A stretch of 13,462 nt of DNA from an uncultured Clostridia bacterium (lineage in GTDB: Bacteria; Bacillota; Clostridia; Christensenellales; Aristaeellaceae), in NCBI GenBank assembly GCA_934631985.1, contig CAKTYE010000068.1:1-13462 (forward strand), read 5' to 3'. This document shows positions 6,523 through 13,270 of this stretch, piece by piece; the first letter of the stretch is position 1; every line of letters starts with the position of its first letter. The translations under genes were made by a program, and so were the position numbers. The notes below the pieces were generated by a model. The model was given only the letters and a program-made list of their open reading frames with translations. It searched no databases and was not told where the DNA came from.

Positions 6523-8995
6523 GCGCTTCGTCTCCTTTGTCGCCCCACACCCACAGGCAATTCTTGCCCATGCGCTTGGCATGGTACAGCGCCTGATCCG
6601 CGCTGTGATACAGCTTTTCAAACGTGTCGCCGCCCTCGGGCGCAAAGGCCAGCCCCACCGATACCGTGACCGGCGGCTGCATCTGTCCGATGCTTGCCAC
6701 CACCTGCGCGCCCCGCTCGCGAATGCGCTCCCGGCTGTGGCTTTGCGGGATCAGCACCGCAAACTCATCGCCGCCCAGCCGTGCCACTGCATCCGTGGCA
6801 CGGAACACCTTTTGCAGCCGCTGACCGATCTCCCGCAGGATCGCGTCGCCCTGGTCATGTCCATAGGTATCGTTGATGTGCTTGAAGTTGTCTATGTCCA
6901 GCATGAAAACGGCAGTCTCCACCTCACCCTGCCGGTTCTGCCGCAGGCTTTCCTGCACCATGGTTTCGAAATTCGCGCGATTGTACAGCCCCGTCAGAGA
7001 GTCCCGCTTCGCTGCATCCCGCAGCTGCAATTCCTCCCGCTTGCTTGCCGTGGCGTTTTTGAGCTGCCACGTCATGTGCAGATGCCCCGTGCGCTCGTCC
7101 TCCACCAGATTCATCAAGGAGGTGACCCAGGTGGATTCCTGCTCCCCAGGCATGCACATCTCCATGTCCTGCTGCAGCAAATGCTCGCCCCGGCGGAACG
7201 CGCTTTGCAGCGTCTCAGGCGATACGCGCCGCAGAAATTCCTGCGGCCCGGGATGCCGCACCACCTGCTGCGCCATGCCCTCCACCAGTTCGCGGAAATC
7301 CGCTGTATCGCGCAGGCGAAGCCGCGCCATAAAGTCCGCGTCTCCCTGCCGCACAGTGCCGCTGGTCAAATCCACCTCAAAGCAAAGCATCGCATCCTGC
7401 AGCAGCGCTTCCCGATACCGCCGTTCCTGACGGAAGGAGGCCATGACCTCGATCTGCTCCGTCACATCCTGGCTGATGCCCGCCATGACCCGGCCCCCAT
7501 CCGGCGCGTTGTCATAGCGCAGGAAATTGAACGACAGCCAACGCGGGCGCTGCCCCTCATGCAGCTGCATGTGCAGAATGCGCGATACCCGCCGGGTGCC
7601 GCTCTGCAATTGCGCGAACATCTCCCGGCAGGCCTCCGCCGTATCCGGCAGCACCAGTCCGCAGCGGATCAGCGACTCCGGCGTGTCCCGCAGCGCAATC
7701 TGCCACAGCTGGGGAATTTCACAGCTTACAGGCCACAGGTGACCGCGCGCCACGTCATAGCGCCACAGCGTCAGCCCCACCGCAGGCAGCAGCGTGGAAG
7801 CCACCATGCGCAGAAAGTGCAGTGTCTCCCGGTCCGCCCGCTCCTCCGCCATGGTGCGGGCCATCGCGTCGGGCGCGTCCCGCAGATCCCACAGCACGGC
7901 ATACATCAGCGCCGCGCCGCGCTTGTTATAAACGTTGTGCTTTCCCTGAAGGATGAAGGACACCAGCCGTCCCGCGCTGTTGTACATCTGCACGTCCAGG
8001 CTGATCTCCTCTCCGTCGGGGCAACGGCTTGCCGCCTGCTTCAGCCGCAGATGGCTGTCCACGCTGAGCAGCTCCATGCCGCTTCCCGACGGGCCTGTTT
8101 CCGCATAGCCCAGCTTCCGCCACAGGGCGCTGCTGGTGTACAGCGTTGTGAGCTGCTCATCCAGCCGAAAGATCATCACCGCCCCGGGCATGCGCTCTGA
8201 GAGGGTATACAGCGCGCCCCAGCGCTTCGTCAGGCTGGTGCAGTCCACCTCGGACAGCACCATGTGCATGCCGTCCTCCCGATCCTGCCAGCGAAAATTG
8301 CCGACGATGGACCGCATTTCGCCATCGTCCAGCCGCTTGATGCGGTACCAGGTGCTCCAGGAATCCTTGCCCGCTTTCCGCGCGTCATGCAGCTCCTGCC
8401 GCAGGCGCTGCTCATCCTCCGGGTACATCGTTTCCTGCGTCAGTCTGGTCATCACCGTGGGCGTCAGATCACGTTCGGCCCCGCGCAGGGCAAAAAACGC
8501 CGGGCTGGCCCAGGTCACCCATTTCTGGCAGTTCATGCGCAGCCGCGCCGCAGAAGCGCCCAGGTCTGCATCCATGTCCGGCTGATAATCCTCCCGGGCC
8601 GCAATGGCCTTTGGTTCCTGTTCCGTGCATTGCAGCATGCGATGGATACGCGCCCGCAGCTCCGCTTCATACAGCGGATAAGAAGCCGCGTCCGTTGCGC
8701 CCAACGCCAACGCCTGCGCCAGATTCTCGCCGCCCTCTGTTGTCAGCGCAAGAATTTTCAGCGCCGCAAACGCGCTGTCCCGGCGCACCTGCTCCAGCAG
8801 GGCATAACCCTCCGCCCGCCGCATGGACAGGTCCACCACCAGCACATCCACATGCAGCGTCCCGGAAAGCGCCGCTTTTGCACTCTCTGCATCCGCCGCT
8901 TCCAGGCACACAAATCCGCCTTCAAGCATTTTCAGCAGTCCATGCCGCCGTTCCTCGCGGTCATCCGCCAATAAAATTGTGTAGGTTTCACACAT
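6494..8995 (-). CDS. Receiver-PAS-GGDEF diguanylate cyclase
   Basis: The 833-residue cytoplasmic protein makes cyclic di-GMP from two GTP. The N-terminus is a receiver domain (about 1-125) with acidic pair Asp11-Asp12, phosphoacceptor Asp55 in VDVLVVDLSM and Thr85/86, but the usual conserved Lys is replaced by Tyr (SYPLY around 105-109), so phosphorylation-induced switching may be altered. The middle (about 150-650) looks like several PAS-type sensor domains with linking helices; WYRIKRLDDGEMRSIVGNFR and WLSFNFLRYDNA are typical PAS strands. The C-terminus (about 655-818) is a full GGDEF domain: RDSLTGLYNRANFE, FMLDIDNFKHINDTYGHDQG, then GGDEF at 741-745. An RxxD inhibitory site (Arg732, Asp735) lies five residues before GGDEF, so product feedback is expected. 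No membrane helix is seen. The ATG at 8995 is six bases after GGAGG, whereas the one at 9001 abuts it. It overlaps pcp. Confidence 0.93.
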   Translation of the reverse strand: MCETYTILLADDREERRHGLLKMLEGGFVCLEAADAESAKAALSGTLHVDVLVVDLSMRRAEGYALLEQVRRDSAFAALKILALTTEGGENLAQALALGATDAASYPLYEAELRARIHRMLQCTEQEPKAIAAREDYQPDMDADLGASAARLRMNCQKWVTWASPAFFALRGAERDLTPTVMTRLTQETMYPEDEQRLRQELHDARKAGKDSWSTWYRIKRLDDGEMRSIVGNFRWQDREDGMHMVLSEVDCTSLTKRWGALYTLSERMPGAVMIFRLDEQLTTLYTSSALWRKLGYAETGPSGSGMELLSVDSHLRLKQAASRCPDGEEISLDVQMYNSAGRLVSFILQGKHNVYNKRGAALMYAVLWDLRDAPDAMARTMAEERADRETLHFLRMVASTLLPAVGLTLWRYDVARGHLWPVSCEIPQLWQIALRDTPESLIRCGLVLPDTAEACREMFAQLQSGTRRVSRILHMQLHEGQRPRWLSFNFLRYDNAPDGGRVMAGISQDVTEQIEVMASFRQERRYREALLQDAMLCFEVDLTSGTVRQGDADFMARLRLRDTADFRELVEGMAQQVVRHPGPQEFLRRVSPETLQSAFRRGEHLLQQDMEMCMPGEQESTWVTSLMNLVEDERTGHLHMTWQLKNATASKREELQLRDAAKRDSLTGLYNRANFETMVQESLRQNRQGEVETAVFMLDIDNFKHINDTYGHDQGDAILREIGQRLQKVFRATDAVARLGGDEFAVLIPQSHSRERIRERGAQVVASIGQMQPPVTVSVGLAFAPEGGDTFEKLYHSADQALYHAKRMGKNCLWVWGDKGDEAHEDPVGHGI

Positions 8996-9070
8996 AAGCA
9001 TCCTCCTGCCGTTCCCTTCCGGGCATTCGGAGATCTGAAAGCCATAACAATATTTTACGATATTACAAGT

Positions 9071-9099
9071 ATTTTATCCTTTTCCCTGCAAAAATGCAA
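9071..9099 (-). promoter_or_regulatory. Promoter of the diguanylate cyclase-pcp unit
   Basis: On the minus strand TTGCAT (9099-9094), a 17-base spacer and TAAAAT (9076-9071) lie about 75 nt before the start codon at 8995, giving a leader of around 70 nt. Confidence 0.7.
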
Positions 9100-9198
9100 G
9101 AACCCATCTTTGTTGAATCAGGTTCCTTTTTGAGTTTTTTCCGCGAACGCCCCTGACGGTCGGCAGGAGTTCGCCGCCGTTTATGGAATTTCTTTCCT

Positions 9199-9222
9199 TA
9201 TATTTTGTCTGCCCGCACGGGC
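9199..9222 (+). promoter_or_regulatory. Weak promoter element and small hairpin before the esterase
   Basis: The only -10-like word before the plus-strand gene is TATATT (9199-9204); no good -35 stands 17 bases before it. A small hairpin GCCC-gcac-GGGC (9211-9222) follows and lies close to the ribosome binding region (AGGTGA ending five bases before the ATG at 9245). The rest of the divergent gap (9002-9244) shows no gene. Confidence 0.3.
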
Positions 9223-9244
9223 GGCAGGAAAGCAGGTGAGCCTG

Positions 9245-10021
9245 ATGGCTTTTCTTGAAACGCACCTTTTCTCCAATGCACTGAACGTTGCCGTAACGGT
9301 CAACGTCCTGATGCCCGAATCCAATCAGGGCATTGGCATCTCCGCGCAGGGCAGCGCGGAGCCGCCGCGGGTGCTGTATCTGCTCCACGGCTACAGCGAC
9401 GATCATTCCATCTGGATGCGCCGTACCTCGGTAGAGCGCTACTGCGCCAGCCGCAATCTGGCGGTCATCATGCCCGCCGTGAACCACAGCTTTTACGCCA
9501 ACGAGCTGGAGGGCGAGCGCTACTGGGACTATGTCAGCGACGAGCTGCCCAGCATGATGCAGCGGATGTTCCGCCTGTCGGATGCGCCGGGCAGCGCGCT
9601 GGTGGCGGGCCTTTCCATGGGCGGCTATGGCGCGATGAAGCTGGCCCTCACCTTCCCGGAGCGCTACGCCGCCGCCGGGACCTTCTCCGGCGCAATGGAT
9701 GTAGAAGCGACCATGCGCGCCTTCCCGGAACGCGAGGCCCTGCGCCGCGCCTTTGGCAGTGCCGAGCAGTTCCACGGCAGCGAAAACGACCTGTATGTGC
9801 TGATGAAGCAGCACGCCAACGCACCCCATCGTCCCCGCATTTTCGTGGCTTGCGGCACCAAGGATTTCCTGTTTGCGCAGAATCAGGCTTTTCCGCCCGC
9901 CATGCGGGCCTGCGGCTGGAACGTTACCTATGAGGAGACCCCCGGCTACGGTCATGAATGGGCCTACTGGGATCTGATGCTGCAAAAGTTCCTGGACTTC
10001 GCGCTTGGGGAAGAAGCGTAA
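9245..10021 (+). CDS. Alpha/beta-hydrolase serine esterase (PF00756, tributyrin-esterase type)
   Basis: The 258-residue protein is a complete alpha/beta hydrolase of the putative esterase / esterase D group, which cleaves short-chain acyl esters such as acetylated sugars or tributyrin. Evidence: YLLHGYSDDHSIW (oxyanion-hole strand), the nucleophile elbow GLSMGG with Ser124, VACGTKDFLF with acid Asp207, and GYGHEWAYWD with His237. There is no signal peptide, so it is cytoplasmic. The start MAFLETHLFSNALN matches the usual beginning of the family (MALIQVNFFS-like) and has AGGTGA five bases upstream. A GTG nine bases earlier (9236) is in frame but less well placed. It is a single-gene unit with a strong terminator. 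The natural substrate cannot be deduced. Confidence 0.9.
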   Translation: MAFLETHLFSNALNVAVTVNVLMPESNQGIGISAQGSAEPPRVLYLLHGYSDDHSIWMRRTSVERYCASRNLAVIMPAVNHSFYANELEGERYWDYVSDELPSMMQRMFRLSDAPGSALVAGLSMGGYGAMKLALTFPERYAAAGTFSGAMDVEATMRAFPEREALRRAFGSAEQFHGSENDLYVLMKQHANAPHRPRIFVACGTKDFLFAQNQAFPPAMRACGWNVTYEETPGYGHEWAYWDLMLQKFLDFALGEEA

Positions 10022-10040
10022 AGTTGCTTTGCATCGCATG

Positions 10041-10088
10041 AAAACGGGCTGGAAGAACGACCATTCGTTCTTCTACAGCCCGTTTTTC
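10041..10088 (+). terminator. Intrinsic terminator of the esterase gene
   Basis: AAAACGGGCTG plus GAAGAACGA (10041-10060) pairs with TCGTTCTTC (10065-10073) and CAGCCCGTTTT (10076-10086), leaving a four-base loop and a two-base bulge. A T-run ends the structure. Because it is flanked by A-rich and T-rich tracts it could work in both directions. Confidence 0.9.
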
Positions 10089-10104
10089 TCGCCTGAAGCA
10101 CTTC

Positions 10105-10133
10105 TTGCGGAATAGTTCGATCTATGATACACT
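10105..10133 (+). promoter_or_regulatory. Promoter of the holin-like toxin mRNA
   Basis: TTGCGG (10105-10110), 17 bases, TACACT (10128-10133) on the plus strand predicts a start near 10140. That is just before the leader sequence GCAGGAAGGTCT, which is repeated in inverted orientation beyond the toxin gene. Confidence 0.55.
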
Positions 10134-10216
10134 ACTTTCCGGCAGGAAGGTCTCCTACATGGTGAGCTTTTCCCCCTGGGCGTTGTGCTTGACACAAAAG
10201 AAAGGGGGTGATCGTG

Positions 10217-10309
10217 ATGACGGATTTTGAAATCCTTTCAACCGTAATTGCGATGTTGACCCTTGTGTCTGGGCTGCTTGTAGCCCTCATCAACAAAGGC
10301 GATAAATAA
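10217..10309 (+). CDS. Putative holin-like type I toxin, 30 residues
   Basis: The peptide starts MTDFEILSTVIAML, continues with a hydrophobic stretch and ends KGDK. It has a short polar head beginning MTDFE, a single membrane helix (about residues 6-25) and a charged tail, the pattern of the putative holin-like toxins (Hol_Tox) of Firmicutes. Members insert in the membrane and depolarise it when antisense control fails. The strong purine site AAAGGGGGTGAT lies just upstream. Overexpressed toxins of this class are harmful to the cell, which explains the tight RNA control inferred here. CCCCCT (10172-10177) in the leader can pair with AGGGGG (10203-10208) and mask the ribosome site, with a small TTGTG/CACAA hairpin in between. 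The gene is too short for most ORF filters. Family assignment is from pattern, not from a search. Confidence 0.75.
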   Translation: MTDFEILSTVIAMLTLVSGLLVALINKGDK

Positions 10310-10394
10310 AAGCACCGCCGTGTAGTGACAGCTACGCGGCGGACTTTGGTTCGCCCAGGGAAGGGTTCGCCATGAAGGGCAACCAGACCTTCCT
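10306..10394 (-). ncRNA. Predicted antisense RNA (antitoxin) of the holin-like toxin
   Basis: From the minus-strand promoter just described downstream, transcription would begin near 10394 and stop after the hairpin 10315-10342, in the TGCTTTTATTT stretch near 10306, giving about 90 nt. It covers the toxin stop codon and 3' untranslated region, so it is complementary to the tail of the toxin mRNA. It also starts with GGAAGGTCT and carries the near copy of the toxin leader. Convergent overlap, a strong promoter and a terminator are what type I antitoxins show. The RNA itself is predicted, not observed. Confidence 0.65.
10315..10342. terminator. Terminator hairpin for the antisense RNA
   Basis: CCGCCG, GTAG (10315-10325) pairs with CTAC, CGGCGG (10332-10342), with loop TGACAG. 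On the minus strand it is followed by TGCTTTTATTT. On the plus strand pairing is complete (one U-G) but the following ACTTTGG is a poor U-tract, so the toxin mRNA probably reads through to the next terminator. Confidence 0.6.
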
Positions 10395-10400
10395 GCTATT

Positions 10401-10429
10401 ATTTTACCCTGCCGCGCCGCGTCTGTCAA
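10401..10429 (-). promoter_or_regulatory. Strong promoter of the antisense RNA
   Basis: On the minus strand TTGACA (10429-10424), 17 bases, TAAAAT (10406-10401). The -35 is perfect and the -10 has one mismatch, clearly stronger than the toxin promoter. That fits an antitoxin RNA made in excess. Confidence 0.75.
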
Positions 10430-10447
10430 GCCGCGGCGCTTCTTTTT
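10414..10447 (+). terminator. Terminator of the toxin mRNA
   Basis: GCGCCGCG (10414-10421) pairs perfectly with CGCGGCGC (10432-10439) over a ten-base loop and is followed by TTCTTTTT. It lies on top of the antisense promoter, so the toxin mRNA spans the whole antisense gene. Confidence 0.75.
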
Positions 10448-10503
10448 ATCAAGTTATCCACAATCCGCCCTCTTTTGTGGAAAGCACTTCCCTCCATGCA
10501 AGC

Positions 10504-10536
10504 AAAAAGGAAGCCCCGCACGCCTGCGAAGCCTCC
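10504..10536 (-). terminator. Terminator of the AraC-family gene
   Basis: On the minus strand GGAGGCTTCGCA (10536-10525) pairs with TGCGGGGCTTCC (10520-10509) through a four-base loop, twelve pairs including three G-U, followed by TTTTT (10508-10504). On the plus strand the same positions become mismatches, so it acts for minus-strand transcription from the gene ending at 10560. Confidence 0.8.
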
Positions 10537-10559
10537 TCATGTTTCCTATAATAAAGTTC

Positions 10560-11468
10560 TTATTTCTTTCGTGCCGGGTCCTTGCTGCGCAGCGTCGCGT
10601 CCGGCTGGGCCGCCTGCTTCATGAATGCAGAGGGGCTGATGCCCACAATGTTCTTGAACTGCTTGCTGAAGTGGTAGGGGTCCTGCATGCCGACCTCGAT
10701 ACCCGCCTGACGAACTGTGTAATCCTGCTCGCGCAGCAACTCCTTGGCGCGCTCCATCTTGCAGTGCAGCACATAGCTCAGCGGCGGCATGCCGACCTCA
10801 CTGACAAAACGCTTGCGGAAGGTCTCCATGGGCATGCGGGAAATCGCCGCCATCTCCGCCAGCGAGAAGTTATCCTTATACTTGTTGGCGCGGAGGGTGT
10901 CCACCACCTTGGCGATCTCATGGGAAAGCATGGCGTCCATGGCGACGGGTTGTCCCCAATGGCTGGCCAGCATGCCATACATCAGGTGCTGCAATTGATA
11001 GGTCGCATCGGCGGTGCCGTCGTGGCGCACCATCACCTGCACGATCTGCTTTGCCAGGTACATCTGGCTGGGCAGCGCCTTTTGCTTCAGCGGCATGTGC
11101 AGCAGCGCACCCATCTTGCGCACCACCATGGGCGCAAGGGGACCCTCCAGAGCGATCCACACCAGCCGGGCCTGTGCTGCACACGTCACCGTACCCGACA
11201 CCTCGCTGGCGGGCAGGATGCATGTCTGCTCCGGCTTCAGCTGCAATTCGCTGTTGTGCCAGCTCAGGTCTGCCTCGCCATCCTCCACGGCAAGCCAGAT
11301 CCATTGCTCCCGCGGCACAAGGTGATACGTTCCCGGCTCCAGCATGGCGCTGCCCGCCGCGTGGATCCATGCGCCGCTGGCCCGGGTCAGGCTTCCCGGC
11401 TTATGATACCCCTCGACCACCAGCGTATCCGCATCTGCGGCTACGCCCTGAAACAGGTAGGATTCCAT
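10560..11468 (-). CDS. AraC-family transcriptional regulator
   Basis: The 302-residue protein has an N-terminal cupin-like sensing region (about 10-110) and the standard AraC/XylS DNA-binding half at the C-terminus. The first helix-turn-helix is near 201-222 (FSLAEMAAISRMPMETFRKR), followed by the linker helix around 230-247. The second is near 251-271 (TVRQAGIEVGMQDPYHFSKQ), followed by the family ending GISPSAF at 276-282. Such proteins bind a small ligand, often a sugar or metabolite, and activate nearby genes. No obvious target operon stands beside it: guaB is divergent and the toxin locus is downstream. AAGGAGG lies seven bases before the ATG. A perfect consensus promoter and a short inverted repeat in the leader suggest strong transcription with possible control. 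Confidence 0.92.
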   Translation of the reverse strand: MESYLFQGVAADADTLVVEGYHKPGSLTRASGAWIHAAGSAMLEPGTYHLVPREQWIWLAVEDGEADLSWHNSELQLKPEQTCILPASEVSGTVTCAAQARLVWIALEGPLAPMVVRKMGALLHMPLKQKALPSQMYLAKQIVQVMVRHDGTADATYQLQHLMYGMLASHWGQPVAMDAMLSHEIAKVVDTLRANKYKDNFSLAEMAAISRMPMETFRKRFVSEVGMPPLSYVLHCKMERAKELLREQDYTVRQAGIEVGMQDPYHFSKQFKNIVGISPSAFMKQAAQPDATLRSKDPARKK

Positions 11469-11483
11469 GGCTTGCCTCCTTGG

Positions 11484-11504
11484 TGTGCGATACCAGAACG
11501 CACA
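11484..11504. promoter_or_regulatory. Inverted repeat in the araC-type gene leader
   Basis: TGTGCG (11484-11489) and CGCACA (11499-11504) form a 6-base inverted repeat with a 9-base spacer, between the promoter and the ribosome site of the gene starting at 11468. Its geometry suits a repressor operator or a leader hairpin; autoregulation is inference. Confidence 0.4.
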
Positions 11505-11519
11505 ATATCAATTATGTCC

Positions 11520-11548
11520 ATTATACGGCCCATAACAGTCAGTGTCAA
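11520..11548 (-). promoter_or_regulatory. Perfect consensus promoter of the AraC-family gene
   Basis: On the minus strand TTGACA (11548-11543), 17 bases, TATAAT (11525-11520). Both hexamers and spacing are ideal sigma-A, giving a leader of about 45 nt. Confidence 0.85.
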
Positions 11549-11705
11549 GAGGAAATATGGCCTAAATGGTCGGAAAATATGAGCTTTTGAGCCAAAATAT
11601 CCGGTTATGCCCTTTCCGCGCGGAAAGGCTCCTCCGCACGGACGCAGGCTGTGCCGCTTTTCCGCATGCCCTTGCAAACCGGGACGAATTTGCCCGAAAA
11701 GAGCA
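11549..11705. other. Non-coding stretch between divergent araC-type gene and guaB promoters
   Basis: I see no gene here. The one clear structure is a perfect 18-base palindrome, CCTTTCCGCGCGGAAAGG (11611-11628), about 80 nt upstream of the guaB -35. It could be an operator; no purine riboswitch or guanine-sensing aptamer pattern is visible in the guaB leader. Confidence 0.4.
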
Positions 11706-11734
11706 TTGACTTTCCTTTTTCCTTTTGATAGAAT
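11706..11734 (+). promoter_or_regulatory. Promoter of guaB
   Basis: TTGACT (11706-11711), 17 bases, TAGAAT (11729-11734) on the plus strand, one mismatch in each hexamer. Transcription would start near 11741 and give a leader of about 45 nt. Confidence 0.75.
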
Positions 11735-11785
11735 GTCGGATAATCCAAATATAAATAGCTGTAGAAATAAGGAGGATGTCGTCTC

Positions 11786-13243
11786 ATGCTTCAGAAGGTT
11801 GTCCGCGAAGGCCTGACCTTTGACGATGTATTGCTAGTACCCCACCGCAGCGAGGTGCTGCCCAAGGATGTGGATCTCTCCACGCAGCTGACTCCTGTGA
11901 TCAAGCTGAACATCCCCCTGATGTCTGCCGCCATGGACACGGTGACGGACGCCCGCATGGCGATCGCCATGGCGCGGGAGGGCGGCCTGGGCATTATTCA
12001 CAAGAACATGTCCATCGCAGAGCAGGCGGCGCAGGTCGATAAGGTAAAGCGCTCTGAGCATGGCGTGATCACCGACCCCTTCTTTCTTTCCCCCGAGCAT
12101 CTGATCCAGGATGCGGAAAACCTGATGGCCCGTTATCGTATCAGCGGCGTACCGATCACCCGGAACGGCAAGCTGGTGGGCATTCTGACCAACCGCGACC
12201 TGCGCTTTGAGCAGGATTATTCCCGCCCCATCGGCGAGGTGATGACCAACAAGAACCTGGTGACCGCTCCCGTGGGGACCACCCTGGAGGAGGCCCAGAA
12301 GATCCTGGCGGCGCACCGCATTGAGAAGCTCCCCATTGTGGATGAGAACTACAACCTGCGCGGCCTGATCACCATCAAGGATATTGAAAAGAACACCAAG
12401 TATCCCAACAGCGCCAAGGACGCCAAGGGCCGTCTGCTGTGCGGCGCGGCGGTGGGTGTGACCCACGATGTGTTCGAGCGCATTGAGGCGCTGATCGCCG
12501 CGAAGGTGGACGTGATCTCCATCGACACCGCCCACGGTCACTCCGTCGGCGTGCTGCATCAGGTGGAAGCCATCCGCAAGCGCTACCCCAACATCCAGCT
12601 GTTCGCGGGCAATGTGGCAACTGCTGCTGCGACCCACGACCTGATCAGCGCCGGCGTGGACTGTGTGAAGGTCGGCATCGGTCCCGGCTCCATCTGCACC
12701 ACCCGTGTGGTGGCAGGCATCGGCGTACCGCAGATCACCGCCATTGCGGACTGCGCAGAGGAAGCGGACAAGCACGGCATCAAGATCATCGGTGACGGCG
12801 GCATCAAATATTCCGGCGACATCACCAAGGCGCTGGCGGCGGGCGCGTCCTGCGTCATGCTGGGCAGCCTGCTGGCAGGCACCGAGGAAGCCCCCGGCGA
12901 TGTGGAGCTGTATCAGGGCCGTTCCTTCAAGGTGTACCGCGGCATGGGTTCGCTGGCAGCCATGGCGGACGGCAGCAAGGATCGCTACTTCCAGGAGGAT
13001 GCAAAGAAGCTGGTTCCCGAAGGCGTGGAGGGCCGCGTTCCCTACAAGGGACCCGTGGCGGACACGGTGTTCCAGATGATGGGCGGTCTGCGTTCCGGCA
13101 TGGGCTATTGCGGCGCGCCGAACATCGACGATCTGCGCAAAAACGGCGAGTTCATCCGCATCACCGGCGCGGGTCTGGTGGAGAGCCATCCCCACGACAT
13201 CACCATCACCAAGGAAGCGCCCAACTATTCCAGCAATAAGTAA
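11786..13243 (+). CDS. guaB: IMP dehydrogenase
   Basis: This cytoplasmic enzyme oxidises IMP to XMP with NAD, the committed step to guanine nucleotides. The 485-residue product is full family length. It starts with REGLTFDDVLLVPHRSEVLP and has PLMSAAMDTVT (43-53), two CBS domains inserted at about 96-205, DTAHGHSVGV (248-257), the catalytic loop GIGPGSICTTR with nucleophile Cys304, IGDGGIKYSGDI, the GMGSLAAM phosphate-binding stretch and the mobile flap around Arg400-Tyr401 (KDRYFQED). The start has AAGGAGG ten bases upstream; the N-terminal sequence fits the family. It has its own promoter and terminator, so it is monocistronic. Nucleotides binding to the CBS domains probably tune activity, as in other bacterial enzymes. 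Confidence 0.98.
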   Translation: MLQKVVREGLTFDDVLLVPHRSEVLPKDVDLSTQLTPVIKLNIPLMSAAMDTVTDARMAIAMAREGGLGIIHKNMSIAEQAAQVDKVKRSEHGVITDPFFLSPEHLIQDAENLMARYRISGVPITRNGKLVGILTNRDLRFEQDYSRPIGEVMTNKNLVTAPVGTTLEEAQKILAAHRIEKLPIVDENYNLRGLITIKDIEKNTKYPNSAKDAKGRLLCGAAVGVTHDVFERIEALIAAKVDVISIDTAHGHSVGVLHQVEAIRKRYPNIQLFAGNVATAAATHDLISAGVDCVKVGIGPGSICTTRVVAGIGVPQITAIADCAEEADKHGIKIIGDGGIKYSGDITKALAAGASCVMLGSLLAGTEEAPGDVELYQGRSFKVYRGMGSLAAMADGSKDRYFQEDAKKLVPEGVEGRVPYKGPVADTVFQMMGGLRSGMGYCGAPNIDDLRKNGEFIRITGAGLVESHPHDITITKEAPNYSSNK

Positions 13244-13270
13244 GCCTACGCTGCACCTTGCAGCAGCAAC

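Larger units (their letters stand above)
10142..10396. repeat. Inverted repeats flanking the toxin gene (5' leader versus 3' untranslated region)
   Basis: GCAGGAAGGTCT (10142-10153) is repeated perfectly in inverse complement at 10385-10396. A second pair follows further in: 10158-10182 and the inverse complement of 10352-10374 align over 25 columns with 19 identities, one two-base gap and four substitutions. All four substitutions keep G-U pairing in the toxin mRNA. The two arms lie in the leader and the 3' untranslated region, so a single mRNA can close on itself, and the antisense RNA opens with a near copy of the toxin leader. Confidence 0.85.

Noticed and set aside
6503..8200. 565-codon plus-strand frame across the diguanylate cyclase
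   Set aside because: It runs antisense to a gene with clear receiver, PAS and GGDEF domains; the product is His/Arg/Pro-rich as expected from shadow translation.
9074..10039. 321-codon minus-strand frame over the esterase
   Set aside because: The plus strand has the full esterase triad and a good start; the antisense frame has none and would cover the divergent promoter region.
10454..10483. Perfect DnaA box TTATCCACA next to an inverted imperfect one; a further perfect box at 4315-4323
   Set aside because: Single nine-base words are expected by chance in a window of this size. There is no box cluster, AT-rich unwinding element or dnaA/dnaN nearby, so no origin is called.
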